Source of the DNA: an uncultured Rhodospirillales bacterium
Lineage (GTDB): Bacteria; Pseudomonadota; Alphaproteobacteria; Acetobacterales; Acetobacteraceae
Direction of reading: 5' to 3'
Length of the DNA: 64,000 nt
Assembly (NCBI GenBank): GCA_903835235.1
Contig: CAILMF010000067.1
Location: 1 to 64,000, forward strand
Translations under genes and position numbers: made by a program
Notes under the pieces: generated by a model
Databases searched by the model: none
What the model was told of the DNA's origin: nothing
What the model saw: only the letters and a program-made list of their open reading frames with translations
Shown here: piece by piece, positions 33,043-42,083 of the stretch
Numbering within the stretch: position 1 is the first letter of the stretch
How the letters are laid out: each line of letters starts with the position of its first letter

Positions 33043-34581
33043 CTATTGTACCGTGCCCAGCAGGGCGTCCCACATGGACTGCACCGCGCCCACCACCTTG
33101 GCGTTGGCGGCATAGGCCTGCTGCAGCTGGATCATCACGGTCATCTCGTTGTCGACGCTGACGCCGCTTTGGGTGTTGAAGCGCTGCTGCAGCGTGGCCA
33201 GCAGGCCGGCGGCCAGGTCCTTGGCAGTGCCGGCGGCGGCGGCATCGGCGCTGTGCACCGATTCCACCGTGGCGGCGTAGTCCTGCACCGAGACGGCGGG
33301 GTTGATGGTGGAGCTGAGCGTGCCATCCGGCCCCAGCCCCGTGGTGGCGATGCTGGCCCAGCCGGTGCCGGTGGCGGCCTGGGTGCCGAAGGTGAAGTTC
33401 ACCACGTTGTCGATCAGCCCGGCGAAGGCGGCCGGGCCGCCCGGCGGGTTGGGGGTGAAGTTGGTGACGCCGCCGCCGGCGATGCTGACGCTGCGCGTGC
33501 CGTCCCGCACCAGGGTGGGGTTGCCGACCACCGCGGCATTGACCTGGATGGCGCTGGCGAAGCCGAGCTGCCCACCGATGGTATAGGGCTGCGCCATGTC
33601 CGGCACGGTGCCGGCGGGCGCGGTGAACAGCGTCAGGCCTTCCTGGTCGAAGCGGTAGGCCAGCTGGCCCGCGGCGCTGTCGGCCTCGGCCTGGGTGCGC
33701 GGCAGGGTGGTGTCGCGCAGCTCGATCGCGCTGCCCAGCGCGCCGCCGGTCATCTGCCGGGTCACGTCGACGCCGCCCATCATCACGCCGGGCAGGCTGC
33801 CGGCGGGGCCGTAATAGGCGTTGGGGCCGACGGTGGCAGGCGTGATCGCCAGCGTGTCCCTGTTCGGGTCGGTCGGCAGCATGGCGCCGCCCTGGCTCAG
33901 CACCAGCATGTTGCCGTCCGACTGGCGGATGACCTTGACCGCGATGCTGGCGGCCAGGGTCTGCACCGCCTGGTCGCGCTGGTCTTCCAGGTTGGCGGTG
34001 GACTGGCCCTGGATCTGCGCGTGCTGGATCTGCCGGTTCAGCCCACCGATGCTGCGCAGCGCCGCATTCGCCGCCGCGACCTGCTGCACCATGCCGTCCT
34101 GCGCCTGCTGGCGCGCCTTGGTGACGGCCTGGCCGACCTGGTTGAAATCCGTGGCGACGGCGCGGGCGGCGGTGATGGCGTTGCGCTGCGCGCCGGTATC
34201 CTGCGGGCTGCCCTGCAAGGTGATGAAGGCGCTGCGCAGCGTGTTGATGTCATCGGCCAGGGAGGAGTTGCTGTCGGCGCCGGAGACGGTGCCATAGGCG
34301 TCCTGCACGCCCTGCAACAGGCGTTCGCGCAGCGTGGCGGCGGCCTGGTCGGACGTGCTGGCGCCGATCTGCGCCACCACGGCCAGGTCCACCGCGCGCT
34401 GCGCCACGCCGGTGAGGACGCCGGCGGGCTGGCCGTCCAGCGAGCGCGCCTGCTGCTGCACCGTCTTGGCGGTATAGCCGGGGGTCTGCGCATTGCCGAC
34501 ATTGGCGGAGGCCTGCGCCAGCGCACGTTGGACGGCCATAAGACCGCTGCTGGCAATGCCGAGGGCTGCATCGAGGCTCAT
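33043..34581 (-). CDS. flgK: Flagellar hook-associated protein FlgK
   Basis: A 512-aa hook-associated protein 1. The N-terminal MSLDAALGIASSGLMAVQRA and NVGNAQTPGYTAKTV are the rod/hook/FlgK consensus, and the C-terminal GVSVDNEMTVMIQLQQAYAA and NAKVVGAVQSMWDALLG complete the helical D0 domain. It lies between flgE and flgL. The 317-bp gap after flgE contains the 42-bp repeat array and a 7-bp hairpin (GAACCGC-GTTTT-GCGGTTC, 34621-34639). A near match to a sigma-54 promoter in that gap has the wrong spacing, so the promoter is unresolved. Confidence 0.94.
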   Translation of the reverse strand: MSLDAALGIASSGLMAVQRALAQASANVGNAQTPGYTAKTVQQQARSLDGQPAGVLTGVAQRAVDLAVVAQIGASTSDQAAATLRERLLQGVQDAYGTVSGADSNSSLADDINTLRSAFITLQGSPQDTGAQRNAITAARAVATDFNQVGQAVTKARQQAQDGMVQQVAAANAALRSIGGLNRQIQHAQIQGQSTANLEDQRDQAVQTLAASIAVKVIRQSDGNMLVLSQGGAMLPTDPNRDTLAITPATVGPNAYYGPAGSLPGVMMGGVDVTRQMTGGALGSAIELRDTTLPRTQAEADSAAGQLAYRFDQEGLTLFTAPAGTVPDMAQPYTIGGQLGFASAIQVNAAVVGNPTLVRDGTRSVSIAGGGVTNFTPNPPGGPAAFAGLIDNVVNFTFGTQAATGTGWASIATTGLGPDGTLSSTINPAVSVQDYAATVESVHSADAAAAGTAKDLAAGLLATLQQRFNTQSGVSVDNEMTVMIQLQQAYAANAKVVGAVQSMWDALLGTVQ

Positions 34582-34898
34582 GACGTGTCCAGTTTATGGA
34601 AACGGCGGTTAAGGAAGCCTGAACCGCGTTTTGCGGTTCGTGCCGCTGGCCGCGGGCATCCTGCCCCGCCATCGGCCCGGTGGGCGTCGCTTCCTCGGCG
34701 GCGCCCATCGGCTTGTCTGTGCACCGCGGCGCGGCGGCCCGTGCTGCCCCCTTGGGCGCGGCACGCGTCGCGTCAGCGGCTCATGTTGCCCGCCGCGGAG
34801 CGGCACGAGGCGCGCCAGCGGCTCATGTTGCCCGCCGCGGAGCGGCACGAGGCGCGCCAGCGGCTCATGTTGCCCGCCGCGGAGCGGCACGAGGCGCG
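34582..34898. other. Intergenic flgE-flgK region with repeats and a hairpin
   Basis: 317 bp without a gene. 34743-34898 is occupied by the 42-bp array extending from the flgE 3' end. GAACCGC-GTTTT-GCGGTTC at 34621-34639 is a 7-bp hairpin 40 bp upstream of flgK. The remaining part is GC-rich sequence with no recognised signal. Confidence 0.6.
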
Positions 34899-34910
34899 CT
34901 AGCGGCTCAT
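34743..34910 (-). repeat. 42-bp tandem array derived from the 3' end of flgE
   Basis: On the minus strand, units start with ATGAGCCGCT at 34910, 34868, 34826 and 34784, exactly 42 bp apart; three are nearly identical and the fourth is degenerate. The first unit supplies the last codons of flgE, ATG AGC CGC TAG; the second and third read TGG in place of TAG, and the fourth TGA. Each good unit contains GCCGC-TCC-GCGGC, a 5-bp hairpin with a 3-nt loop. Confidence 0.92.
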
Positions 34911-36203
34911 ATTTATCGTGTCCTGCAGCATCTGGTCGGTGGTGGTGACGATCTTGGTGTTGGCGCTGTAGGCGCGCTGGGCCACGATCAGCTTGCTGAA
35001 CTCGGTGGCGATGTCGACATTCGACGCCTCCGTGCTGCCGACCACCAGCTTGCCGGCACCGTTTGAGGAGGCATCGTAGGTCCGCGCGCTGCCGCTCAGG
35101 CTGGTGGCCATGAAGGCCTGGCCGTCCAGCCGTTGCAGCTGGTCGGGCTCGTTGAAGGTCACCAGCGGCACGCGGGCGATCAGCCGGCTCTGGCCGTTGT
35201 CGTAGTTGACCATCACGTTGCCATTGTCCTGGATGGCGATGCCGGCATAGGCGCCCTGCGGCACGCCGTTCTGCACCAGGTTGGTGACGTTCAGCGTGGT
35301 GCCGGCGAACTGGGTCAGCCCGTTGGACTGGCCGAAGGTGCCCAGGTTCATCGTCACGGTCTGCGCGCCCTGGCCGAAATCCGCGGTGAAGGTGAAGTTG
35401 GCGGGATTGCCCGCGCCCGGCGTGGCGGTGGGGGTGATGCTGCCGGTGGCGGCGGCCAGGTCGCCGACCGTGCCATCCGTGACCGCCGGCGTGGCGCCGA
35501 TGCCGAAATCCACCTTCACCGTGCCGCGGCCGGCGGCGGCCACGTCGTCCGGCACGTTCACCGCCAGGGTCCAGCTGTTGGCGGCGCCGGGGGTGAAGTT
35601 GAGGGTGACCGTGTGCTGCCGGCCCAGCGTGTCGTAGACCTGGACCTGGGTGGTGACCGGGTTGGTGGTGGCATCCGCCGGCAGGTTGGCCTGCAGGTCC
35701 ATGGTGCTGGTGGCGATGGGGTTGAAGGTTTGCTGCGAAACCTGGATCGGCGCGATGCCGGTGCGGTTCAGCACGCCGGCGCTGTCGGCGGTCCAGCCTT
35801 GCAGGTAGTAGCCGCTGCCATTGACCAGGTAGCCGTCCTTGTCCTGCGAGAAGTTGCCGGACCGGGTGTAGAATTGGCGCTGGTCGAAGGTGGGCTGGCC
35901 GTTGGCGGTGCCGTTGCTGGCCGCCACCGCGAAGAAGCCCTGGCCGCCAATGGCCAGCGCCAGCGGGTTCTGGCTTTGCTGCAAGGTGCCTTGCAGACTG
36001 TTCTGGTAGTCTGGCCGGGCCAGCACCGCGCCGCTTTCGCTGGTGGTCCGGGTGGACTGGGTGATGTAGTCGATGAAGTTGGCGTCCACGCGCTTGAAGC
36101 CGGTGGTCTGGCTGTTGGCGACGTTGTCCGAGATGTAGCCCAAGGCCGCGCTTTGGGCGTTGAGGCCGCTGATGGCGGTGGTGAGCGCGCCGAACAAGGA
36201 CAT
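34899..36203 (-). CDS. flgE: Flagellar hook protein FlgE
   Basis: A 434-aa hook subunit. Start 36203 (MSLFGALTTAISGLNAQSAA) has GGAG 8 bases upstream; the 1714-aa track frame is this gene read back through antisense sequence. NVANSQTTGFKRVDANFIDY is the conserved N-terminal D0 motif, LALAIGGQGFFAV the core, and NVDIATEFSKLIVAQRAYSA with TKIVTTTDQMLQDTI the C-terminal D0 helix. The final MSR and the stop lie in the first copy of a 42-bp repeat. A sigma-54-type promoter match (36240-36255) ends about 26 bp before the expected transcript leader. It is divergent from fliK. Confidence 0.95.
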   Translation of the reverse strand: MSLFGALTTAISGLNAQSAALGYISDNVANSQTTGFKRVDANFIDYITQSTRTTSESGAVLARPDYQNSLQGTLQQSQNPLALAIGGQGFFAVAASNGTANGQPTFDQRQFYTRSGNFSQDKDGYLVNGSGYYLQGWTADSAGVLNRTGIAPIQVSQQTFNPIATSTMDLQANLPADATTNPVTTQVQVYDTLGRQHTVTLNFTPGAANSWTLAVNVPDDVAAAGRGTVKVDFGIGATPAVTDGTVGDLAAATGSITPTATPGAGNPANFTFTADFGQGAQTVTMNLGTFGQSNGLTQFAGTTLNVTNLVQNGVPQGAYAGIAIQDNGNVMVNYDNGQSRLIARVPLVTFNEPDQLQRLDGQAFMATSLSGSARTYDASSNGAGKLVVGSTEASNVDIATEFSKLIVAQRAYSANTKIVTTTDQMLQDTINMSR

Positions 36204-36239
36204 GTCGAAGGCTCCGCAGGAGTTGGTTCGCCGGGGATG

Positions 36240-36255
36240 TGCAGGCGGCGTGCCA
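36240..36255 (-). promoter_or_regulatory. Sigma-54 promoter match for flgE
   Basis: On the minus strand TGGCACGCCGCCTGCA fits TGGCACG-N4-TTGCA with GG and GC exactly 10 bases apart and one mismatch in the -12 element. Expected transcription start is near 36229, 26 bp before the flgE ATG. Confidence 0.72.
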
Positions 36256-36295
36256 GCGGAATCGCGGGGTTTGGCGGTGCTTCCGTGCCGGGTGG

Positions 36296-36310
36296 CGGCA
36301 GTTGTTGCCG
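36296..36310. promoter_or_regulatory. Central palindrome, candidate FlbD enhancer
   Basis: CGGCA-GTTGT-TGCCG lies about 40 bp from each of the two outward-facing sigma-54 promoter matches. A shared upstream activator site is expected in such an arrangement, and the cluster encodes FlbD. The site identity is inference. Confidence 0.4.
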
Positions 36311-36351
36311 GGCGGGCGGCAAGCCTGGCCGACCTGGGGCGGCAAAACCGC

Positions 36352-36367
36352 TGGCACGGGGCGTGCA
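36352..36367 (+). promoter_or_regulatory. Sigma-54 promoter match for the fliK operon
   Basis: TGGCACGGGGCGTGCA matches TGGCACG-N4-TTGCA with one mismatch and the required 10-base GG-to-GC spacing. Expected transcription start is near 36378, 18 bp before the fliK ATG. Confidence 0.75.
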
Positions 36368-36395
36368 GTGCCCTGGCTGACCGGATGGAATCGCC

Positions 36396-37652
36396 ATGGC
36401 AGCCGCCGCAACACCGCCCACCCCCGCCCAGAATGGGCCCTCGCCGGGAAATGCCCGGGCCGCCGCAGCAACGCGGCCGGCGGGTGAACATCGGTTCGCG
36501 GCGCTGCTGACCAAAGGCGACGCCCCTGCCCCGCCCGCCAATATGGCGGCGGGCCAGGTGCCGCCGGTTGCCGAAGCCACGCCCGGCACCGGGCCGGCCC
36601 CGCAGGACGCGGCGCCGGCGGTGCTGGCGGCACGGCTGGACGCGGGCAAGGTGGCGGCACCCTCGGGCGCCACGGCCGCAACGGCCGCAGCGGCTGCCAC
36701 GGCCGCAGCGGCCGAGGCCGCGACCACCGAGGGCGCGCCGGCAGCGGCCGAGCCCGGCGCCCTGGCTGCCGCGCTGGCGGCAGGGCCGCTGGGGGCCAAG
36801 CTGGCCAAGGCAGCGCCACGCAACGGCAAAGCCGAGGCCGATGCCACCGACGGTGCCGAGACCACGCTGGCCACCGTCAGCCCCGATGCGGCCATGCCAA
36901 CCCCGTTGCCGGCCACCGCGCCGCCACCACCCCCGCCTCCTCAGACGACCCACCCGGCACAGGCTGCGGGCGAGGCCGCCGCGCCCGCCAGGTCCGGTGG
37001 CCTGGAGCGGCCCGAGCCTCGGCCGGCCGTGACCATGGCGGAAAAGCCCGCCGCCCGCGCGCCGCGTGCCGTCGAGGCCGCCCCGCCAATCGAAGCCCCG
37101 GCCGCCCCGGCCGCGGCATCCGCGCGGGAGGCAGCGCCGCCGCCGCCTGCCCCGGCCCCGCCGGCCCCGCCCGAGGCGACCCAGGCCGCCGCCCCGGCCC
37201 GGCATGCGCCCATGGCCTCGCCGGCGCACCAGGTGGCGCCGGTGGTGGTGGCCGTGGCGCTGGGCCAGGGCAGCGGCTCCACCCTGACGGTGCGGCTGAC
37301 GCCCGGCGAATTGGGCCAGGTGGAGGTGCGGATCGAGCGCCCGGCCGATGGCAGCGCGGCGCAGGTGAAGGTGGTGGCGGAACGGCCGGAGACGCTGGCG
37401 CTGCTGCAACGGGACGCGCCGGAGCTGGGCCGCGCGCTGCAACAGGCCGGCATCGCGCAGGATAATTGCCGGCTCAGCTTCAGCCTGGGCGGCGACCAGG
37501 GTAGCGGCGCCGGCGACGGCAGCGCCCGCAACCAGGGCGCGCCGCAGCAACAGGGTGGCGGCCAGGGCTGGGGCGGCCGTCAGGGCCGCCTTGCCAGCGC
37601 CGAACTGCCACCACCGCGCCAGGCGCTGAGCCTGCTCGACATGTCCATCTGA
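36396..37652 (+). CDS. fliK: Flagellar hook-length control protein FliK
   Basis: A 418-aa protein. The long N-terminal two thirds is Ala/Pro-rich and disordered, as expected for the exported ruler segment. The C-terminal domain holds GSTLTVRLTPGELGQVEVRI and VKVVAERPETLALLQRDAPE with LGRALQQAGI, the Flg_hook (FliK_C) signature that switches export specificity through FlhB. The tail is Gly/Gln-rich. It is first of the plus-strand flagellar operon behind a sigma-54-type promoter, followed by flgD after 18 bp, consistent with a joint role in hook assembly. Confidence 0.88.
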   Translation: MAAAATPPTPAQNGPSPGNARAAAATRPAGEHRFAALLTKGDAPAPPANMAAGQVPPVAEATPGTGPAPQDAAPAVLAARLDAGKVAAPSGATAATAAAAATAAAAEAATTEGAPAAAEPGALAAALAAGPLGAKLAKAAPRNGKAEADATDGAETTLATVSPDAAMPTPLPATAPPPPPPPQTTHPAQAAGEAAAPARSGGLERPEPRPAVTMAEKPAARAPRAVEAAPPIEAPAAPAAASAREAAPPPPAPAPPAPPEATQAAAPARHAPMASPAHQVAPVVVAVALGQGSGSTLTVRLTPGELGQVEVRIERPADGSAAQVKVVAERPETLALLQRDAPELGRALQQAGIAQDNCRLSFSLGGDQGSGAGDGSARNQGAPQQQGGGQGWGGRQGRLASAELPPPRQALSLLDMSI

Positions 37653-37670
37653 CGCCGAAGGGATCGACCG

Positions 37671-38333
37671 ATGACCAGCATCGCCACTGCCGCCAGCACG
37701 GCCGCCACCACGGGCACCAGCGCCACCGCAACGGCGTCCACCAAGATCGCCGGGGACTTCAACACCTTCCTGAAGATGCTGACGACGCAGTTGCAGAACC
37801 AGGACCCGACCAACGCCATGGACCCGACCGAGATGACCAACCAGCTGGTCGCCTTCTCCCAGGTCGAGCAGCAGATCGCGATGAACACCAACCTGAACTC
37901 GCTGATCAGCCTGCAACAGGCGCAGTCGCTGACCACCTCGGCCGACCTGGTGGGGCGCACGGTGGAGCTTTCCGGCAGCACGCTGCCGCTGCAATCGGGG
38001 CAAGCGCAGGTGAAGCTGCCGGTGGCCGGCACCGCCAGGGCGGCGCAGGTGCAGGTGCTGGACAACAACGGCACGGTGCTGCGGAGCCAGGTGGCGCCGT
38101 TGGGCAGGTCCACGACGACCTGGAGCTGGGACGGCCGCACCGATGCCGGGGCGAAGCTGCCGGACGGCGCCTATACCTACAGCGTCAGCGGCATGGGCCC
38201 GGGCGGCTCGGCGCTGCCGCTGGCCACCACGGTGGTGGCCACCGCCACCGGCGTGCAGCGGCAGAACAACGCGCTGAAGCTGATGTTCGGGCCGACCGGG
38301 CTGGGCATGGACCAGGTGGTCAGCGTCGATTGA
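37671..38333 (+). CDS. flgD: Flagellar hook-capping protein FlgD
   Basis: A 220-aa scaffold exported to cap the growing hook. FNTFLKMLTTQLQNQDPTNA followed by MDPTEMTNQLVAFSQVEQQI is the diagnostic N-terminal motif. The C-terminal TTTWSWDGRTDAGAKLPDGA with YTYSV matches the FlgD Ig-like (FlgD_ig) domain. AAGGGA lies 8-9 bases before the ATG. It is located between fliK and fliF; the 102-bp gap to fliF has no convincing promoter. Confidence 0.95.
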   Translation: MTSIATAASTAATTGTSATATASTKIAGDFNTFLKMLTTQLQNQDPTNAMDPTEMTNQLVAFSQVEQQIAMNTNLNSLISLQQAQSLTTSADLVGRTVELSGSTLPLQSGQAQVKLPVAGTARAAQVQVLDNNGTVLRSQVAPLGRSTTTWSWDGRTDAGAKLPDGAYTYSVSGMGPGGSALPLATTVVATATGVQRQNNALKLMFGPTGLGMDQVVSVD

Positions 38334-38435
38334 TCCGCCTGCGTCCGCCCCGGGCTTAACGCCGCTTAAAGCCCGCGCCCGGCAGTATTTGCCCATGGCT
38401 GGCAGGGCAGGACGCATGCGGGCGCGGGGCAACAC

Positions 38436-40100
38436 ATGGGCGGGCTGATCGCGGGGCTGAAGGCCCTGGGCGTGGTGCGGCTGGCGGCCATGGGTGGCGT
38501 GGCCGTGGCCGTGCTGGGCCTGCTGGCGGCGCTGGGCATGCGCGCCAATGAACCGCAGATGGCGCCGCTGTTCGGCGAGTTGGAAAGCCGCGACGCCGGC
38601 GCCGTCGTCGCCGCGCTGGACCGCGCCCGGGTGCCCTACAAACTGAGCGGCGGCGGCAGCACCATCCTGGCGCCGGTGGACCAGATTCCGCGGCTGCGGC
38701 TGATGCTGGCGCGGGAAGGCCTGCCGGCCGGTGGCGCGGTTGGCTGGGAAATCTTCGACCGCGGCGACAGCCTGACCACCACGCCGTTCCAGCAGGACCT
38801 GAACCGGCTGCGGGCGATGGAAGGCGAGTTGGCGCGCAGCATCCGCACCATCCAGGGCGTGCGCGGCGCGCGCGTTCACCTGGTGCTGCCGCGGCGGGAA
38901 CCGTTCAGCCGCTCCCAGGGCGAGGCACAGGCCAGCGTGGTGCTGACCATGGCCGGCGCGCAGCGGTTGGACCGCGAGGGCGTGCAGGCGGTGCTGCACC
39001 TGGTGGCCACCGGCGTGCCCGGGCTGCGGCCGGCCAGTATCAGCATCGTGGACAGCCGGGGCGAGTTGCTGGCGCGCGGCGGCCAGGCGCTGAGCGGGCC
39101 GGCCGGCGCGGCGACGCAGGACGAGCTGCGGCGGGTGCAGGAAGTCAGGCTTTCCCGCGCGGTGGAGGAGATGCTGGAGCGCAGCCTGGGCCTGGGGCGC
39201 GTCCGGGTCGAGACCACGGTGGAGATGGATTTCGACCGGGTGGAGACGCGCGAGGAGCGCTTCGACCCCGAGAACCAGGTGGCGCGCAGCACGCAGAGCA
39301 CGCAGGAACAGAGCCGTGGCGCCGAGCCGGCCCCGACCACCGTGGCCGGCAACCTGCCGGGCACCGAGCCGGCGACGCCGGGCGGCGCCAGCACCGAGAG
39401 CAAGACCGAGGAAACCACCAACTACGAGATCGGCCGCACCACCCGCAACGTGGTGCGCGACCAGCCGGTGCTGAAGCGCGTCTCGGTGGCGGTGCTGGTG
39501 GATGGCGTCAGCGAGCCGGGCGAAGGCGGTGCCCTGCGCTGGCGCGACCGCACGCCGGAGGAATTGGCGCGGCTGACCTCTCTGGTGAAGAGCGCGGTCG
39601 GCTTCAATGAACAGCGCGGCGACCGGGTGGAGGTGGTTTCCATGCGCTTCGCCGCGCCGCCGGAAGGCGGCAGCGACGCGCCGGCCAGCTTCATGGGGCT
39701 GGATTTCTCGGCGCCGATGATCACCCGCCTGGCCGAGAGCGCGCTGCTGGCACTGGTGGCGCTGGCCGCCATTCTGCTGCTGGGCAAGCCGATGGTCGGG
39801 CGGCTGACCGCGACACTGGTGCCGGCCCCGGCCGGGGCGCTGGCGGAGGGCGGTGGCACGGCCGGCGTGGCCGGCGCCCTGCCCGGCAGCACCGCGCGCG
39901 CCGAGGGCCAGGCCGCGCTGCCCGGGCAGGGCGGGGGCGCCGCGGCGCTGGCGGGGGCCGAGGAGATGATCTCGCTGTCGCATGTCGAGGGCCAGCTGAA
40001 GGCGTCCTCGATTGCGGCGCTGGCGGAAATGGTCAGCAAGCACCCTGAGGAATCCGTCGGCGTGATGCGGCGCTGGCTGACCCCGGCGGAGGCGTCGTGA
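38436..40100 (+). CDS. fliF: Flagellar MS-ring protein FliF
   Basis: A 554-aa inner membrane ring protein with helices near residues 15-35 and 432-450. Conserved segments are [58 protein letters not shown] and [17 protein letters not shown]. The cytoplasmic C-terminal end ([20 protein letters not shown] onward) carries the FliG-binding segment. The fliG GTG start overlaps its stop by 3 bases, matching the fixed FliF:FliG pairing. The usual fliE partner is elsewhere. Confidence 0.95.
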   Translation: MGGLIAGLKALGVVRLAAMGGVAVAVLGLLAALGMRANEPQMAPLFGELESRDAGAVVAALDRARVPYKLSGGGSTILAPVDQIPRLRLMLAREGLPAGGAVGWEIFDRGDSLTTTPFQQDLNRLRAMEGELARSIRTIQGVRGARVHLVLPRREPFSRSQGEAQASVVLTMAGAQRLDREGVQAVLHLVATGVPGLRPASISIVDSRGELLARGGQALSGPAGAATQDELRRVQEVRLSRAVEEMLERSLGLGRVRVETTVEMDFDRVETREERFDPENQVARSTQSTQEQSRGAEPAPTTVAGNLPGTEPATPGGASTESKTEETTNYEIGRTTRNVVRDQPVLKRVSVAVLVDGVSEPGEGGALRWRDRTPEELARLTSLVKSAVGFNEQRGDRVEVVSMRFAAPPEGGSDAPASFMGLDFSAPMITRLAESALLALVALAAILLLGKPMVGRLTATLVPAPAGALAEGGGTAGVAGALPGSTARAEGQAALPGQGGGAAALAGAEEMISLSHVEGQLKASSIAALAEMVSKHPEESVGVMRRWLTPAEAS

Positions 40101-41110
40101 GCGGCTCCTCCGCCTTCCGCAAGCTGACGGGACCGCAGAAGGCGGCGACGCTGCTGCTGGCGCTGGGCGAGGACCACGCCTCGGCGCTGTTCTCCCGCAT
40201 GCATGAGGACGAGATCCGCGACATCTCCGCCGCCATGGCGCAGCTGGGTTCGGTACCCGCGCCGATGGTGGAGGAGCTGTGCCGCGAATTCGCCGAGCAG
40301 ATGGGCCAGGCCGGCACGCTGATCGGCAGCTTCGAGAGCACCGAGCGGCTGCTGCTGAAGACCCTGCCGCCCGACCGCGTGGCGCAGATCATGGAGGAAA
40401 TCCGCGGCCCCGCCGGGCGTACCATGTGGGACAAGCTGGGCAACGTGAACGAGGCGGTGCTGGCGAACTACCTGAAGAACGAATACCCGCAGACCGTCGC
40501 GGTGGTGCTGACCAAGGTGCGGCCGGAACATGCGGCGCGCGTGCTGACCCTGCTGCCCGAGGGCTTCAGCATGGAGGTGGTGATGCGCATGCTGCGGATG
40601 GAGACGGTGCAGAAGGAAGCGCTGGACGGCGTGGAGCGCACGCTGAAGGCGGAGTTCATGTCCAACCTGGCGCGCGCCCAGCGCCGCGACGCGCACGAGA
40701 TGATGGCGGAGATCTTCAACAACCTGGACCGCCAGGCGGAAGGCCGCATCCTGGGCGCGCTGGAGGAACGCAACCGCGACAGCGCCGAGAAGATCCGCAG
40801 CCTGATGTTCACCTTCGAGGATCTGCAACGGCTCGACGCGGCGGGGCTGCAGGTGCTGCTGCGCGCGGTGGAGAAGGACAAGCTGGCGCTGGCGCTGAAG
40901 GGCGCGTCCGACGCGCTGCGCGACCTGTTCATGAAGAACCTGACGGAGCGCGCGGCCAAGCTGCTGAAGGACGACATCGCCGGCATCGGCCCGGTGCGGC
41001 TGAAGGACGTGGACGAGGCGCAGGCCGCGATCGTCATCATGGCCAAGGACATGGCGGCGCAGGGCCAGATCGTCATGCAGGACGGCCGCGAGGAAGAGAT
41101 GGTGTACTGA
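40097..41110 (+). CDS. fliG: Flagellar motor switch protein FliG
   Basis: A 337-aa switch protein mounted on FliF that contacts the stator. GTG start at 40097 is inside the fliF stop. The order is an N-terminal FliF-binding helix bundle, the ARM-M domain with the EHPQ-like [20 protein letters not shown], and a C-terminal domain with [20 protein letters not shown]. That domain bears the torque-generating charged residues, followed by [20 protein letters not shown]. Length and domains are complete. Part of the fliF-G-H-N-flbD-flhA block. Confidence 0.95.
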   Translation: MSGSSAFRKLTGPQKAATLLLALGEDHASALFSRMHEDEIRDISAAMAQLGSVPAPMVEELCREFAEQMGQAGTLIGSFESTERLLLKTLPPDRVAQIMEEIRGPAGRTMWDKLGNVNEAVLANYLKNEYPQTVAVVLTKVRPEHAARVLTLLPEGFSMEVVMRMLRMETVQKEALDGVERTLKAEFMSNLARAQRRDAHEMMAEIFNNLDRQAEGRILGALEERNRDSAEKIRSLMFTFEDLQRLDAAGLQVLLRAVEKDKLALALKGASDALRDLFMKNLTERAAKLLKDDIAGIGPVRLKDVDEAQAAIVIMAKDMAAQGQIVMQDGREEEMVY

Positions 41111-41111
41111 G

Positions 41112-41759
41112 ATGGACGCATTCCTGCCCTACCAGCCCGGCCGCGCCGCCGCCTCGGCGCCGATGCGCGTGCTGCGCGGCCTGAAGGTGCGCGACTTCGA
41201 CGCGCCGCCGGCGGCAGCCGATGCCGGCCTGGCGGAGATGGAAGCGGCCGAGCACGCCGCCATGCTGAACGCGGCGCGGGCCGAGGGCCAGGCCGCCGGG
41301 GTGGCGGAAGGCCAGCGGCAGGCAGCGGAAACCCAGGCGGCGCAGCAGGCCGCCGCGTTGCAGGCGGTGGCGGTGGCGATGCAGCAGGCGACGACCGCGG
41401 CGGCGACGGCGGTGGAGCATGCCAGCGACGCGCTGGCGCGGCTGGTGCTGGCGGCGCTGGATACCGCCCTGCCCGCGGCCAGCGCCCGGCTGGCGGCGGA
41501 TACCGCCGCGCTGCTGGCGCGCACGCTGCGCCCGGTGCTGGAGGAGTGCGGCGGGCTGCACCTCAGCGTGGCCGCGGGGCTGGGCGAGGCCTGCGTGGCG
41601 GCGCTGGACGATGCGCGGATTGTGGTGACCGAGGATGCGTCGCTGGCGCCGGGCGATGCGCGCGCGGAATGGCGCGGCGGCGAAGCGGCGATGGAACTGG
41701 CGCGGCAGCGTGGAATGGTCGCCGAGGTGCTGCACGCCCTCGGCCTGCAAGGACAGTAG
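41112..41759 (+). CDS. fliH: Flagellar export ATPase regulator FliH
   Basis: A 215-aa FliH-family protein. An Ala/Gln/Glu-rich helical centre ([20 protein letters not shown] and onward to HASDALARLVLAAL) forms the dimeric stalk. The C-terminal VVTEDASLAPGDARAEWRGG with EAAMELARQRG resembles the FliI-binding domain found in this group. It sits between fliG and fliN, the alphaproteobacterial order; fliI itself is not in the window. Sequence conservation is low, so the call rests partly on context. Confidence 0.82.
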   Translation: MDAFLPYQPGRAAASAPMRVLRGLKVRDFDAPPAAADAGLAEMEAAEHAAMLNAARAEGQAAGVAEGQRQAAETQAAQQAAALQAVAVAMQQATTAAATAVEHASDALARLVLAALDTALPAASARLAADTAALLARTLRPVLEECGGLHLSVAAGLGEACVAALDDARIVVTEDASLAPGDARAEWRGGEAAMELARQRGMVAEVLHALGLQGQ

Positions 41760-41762
41760 TAC

Positions 41763-42083
41763 ATGGCAGACGAATTCGAAGCGCTGGGCGCCGCCGAAGC
41801 CGCGGGGATGCGGCCGCAGATGGGCGCGGCGGCGCGCGACCTGGAGGCGGTCTACGACATTCCCGTGCAGGTCAGCGCGGTGCTGGGGCGGGCGACGATG
41901 CAGGTTTCGCAACTGCTGAAACTGGGCCGCGGCGCGGTGGTGGAACTGGACCGCAAGTTGGGCGAGGCGGTGGACATCTACGTCAACAATCGCCTGGTGG
42001 CGCGCGGCGAGGTGGTGATGGTGGACGACAACCGGCTGGGGGTGACCATGACCGAGATTGTCAAAGCGGACCGCATGGGATGA
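41763..42083 (+). CDS. fliN: Flagellar motor switch protein FliN
   Basis: A 106-aa C-ring protein. The SpoA/SurA domain reads VYDIPVQVSAVLGRATMQVS with LLKLGRGAVVELDRKLGEAV and DIYVNNRLVARGEVVMVDDN, a near-consensus FliN core. The N-terminal 35 residues are variable and slightly acidic. The stop overlaps the flbD ATG by 4 bp. FliM is not encoded here. Confidence 0.95.
   Translation: MADEFEALGAAEAAGMRPQMGAAARDLEAVYDIPVQVSAVLGRATMQVSQLLKLGRGAVVELDRKLGEAVDIYVNNRLVARGEVVMVDDNRLGVTMTEIVKADRMG

Noticed and set aside
34625-34650. Sigma-54 promoter upstream of flgK
   Set aside because: CGGCACGAACCGCAAA on the minus strand has only 8 bases between GG and GC.
38334-38435. Sigma-54 promoter upstream of fliF
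   Set aside because: CTGGCAGGGCAGGACGCATG has GG and GC 11 bases apart instead of 10, and poor elements.
34899-40043. 1714-aa minus-strand ORF
   Set aside because: Only the last 434 codons (flgE) are real; the rest is antisense to fliK, flgD and fliF with low-complexity His/Gln/Arg/Gly composition typical of GC-rich shadow frames.
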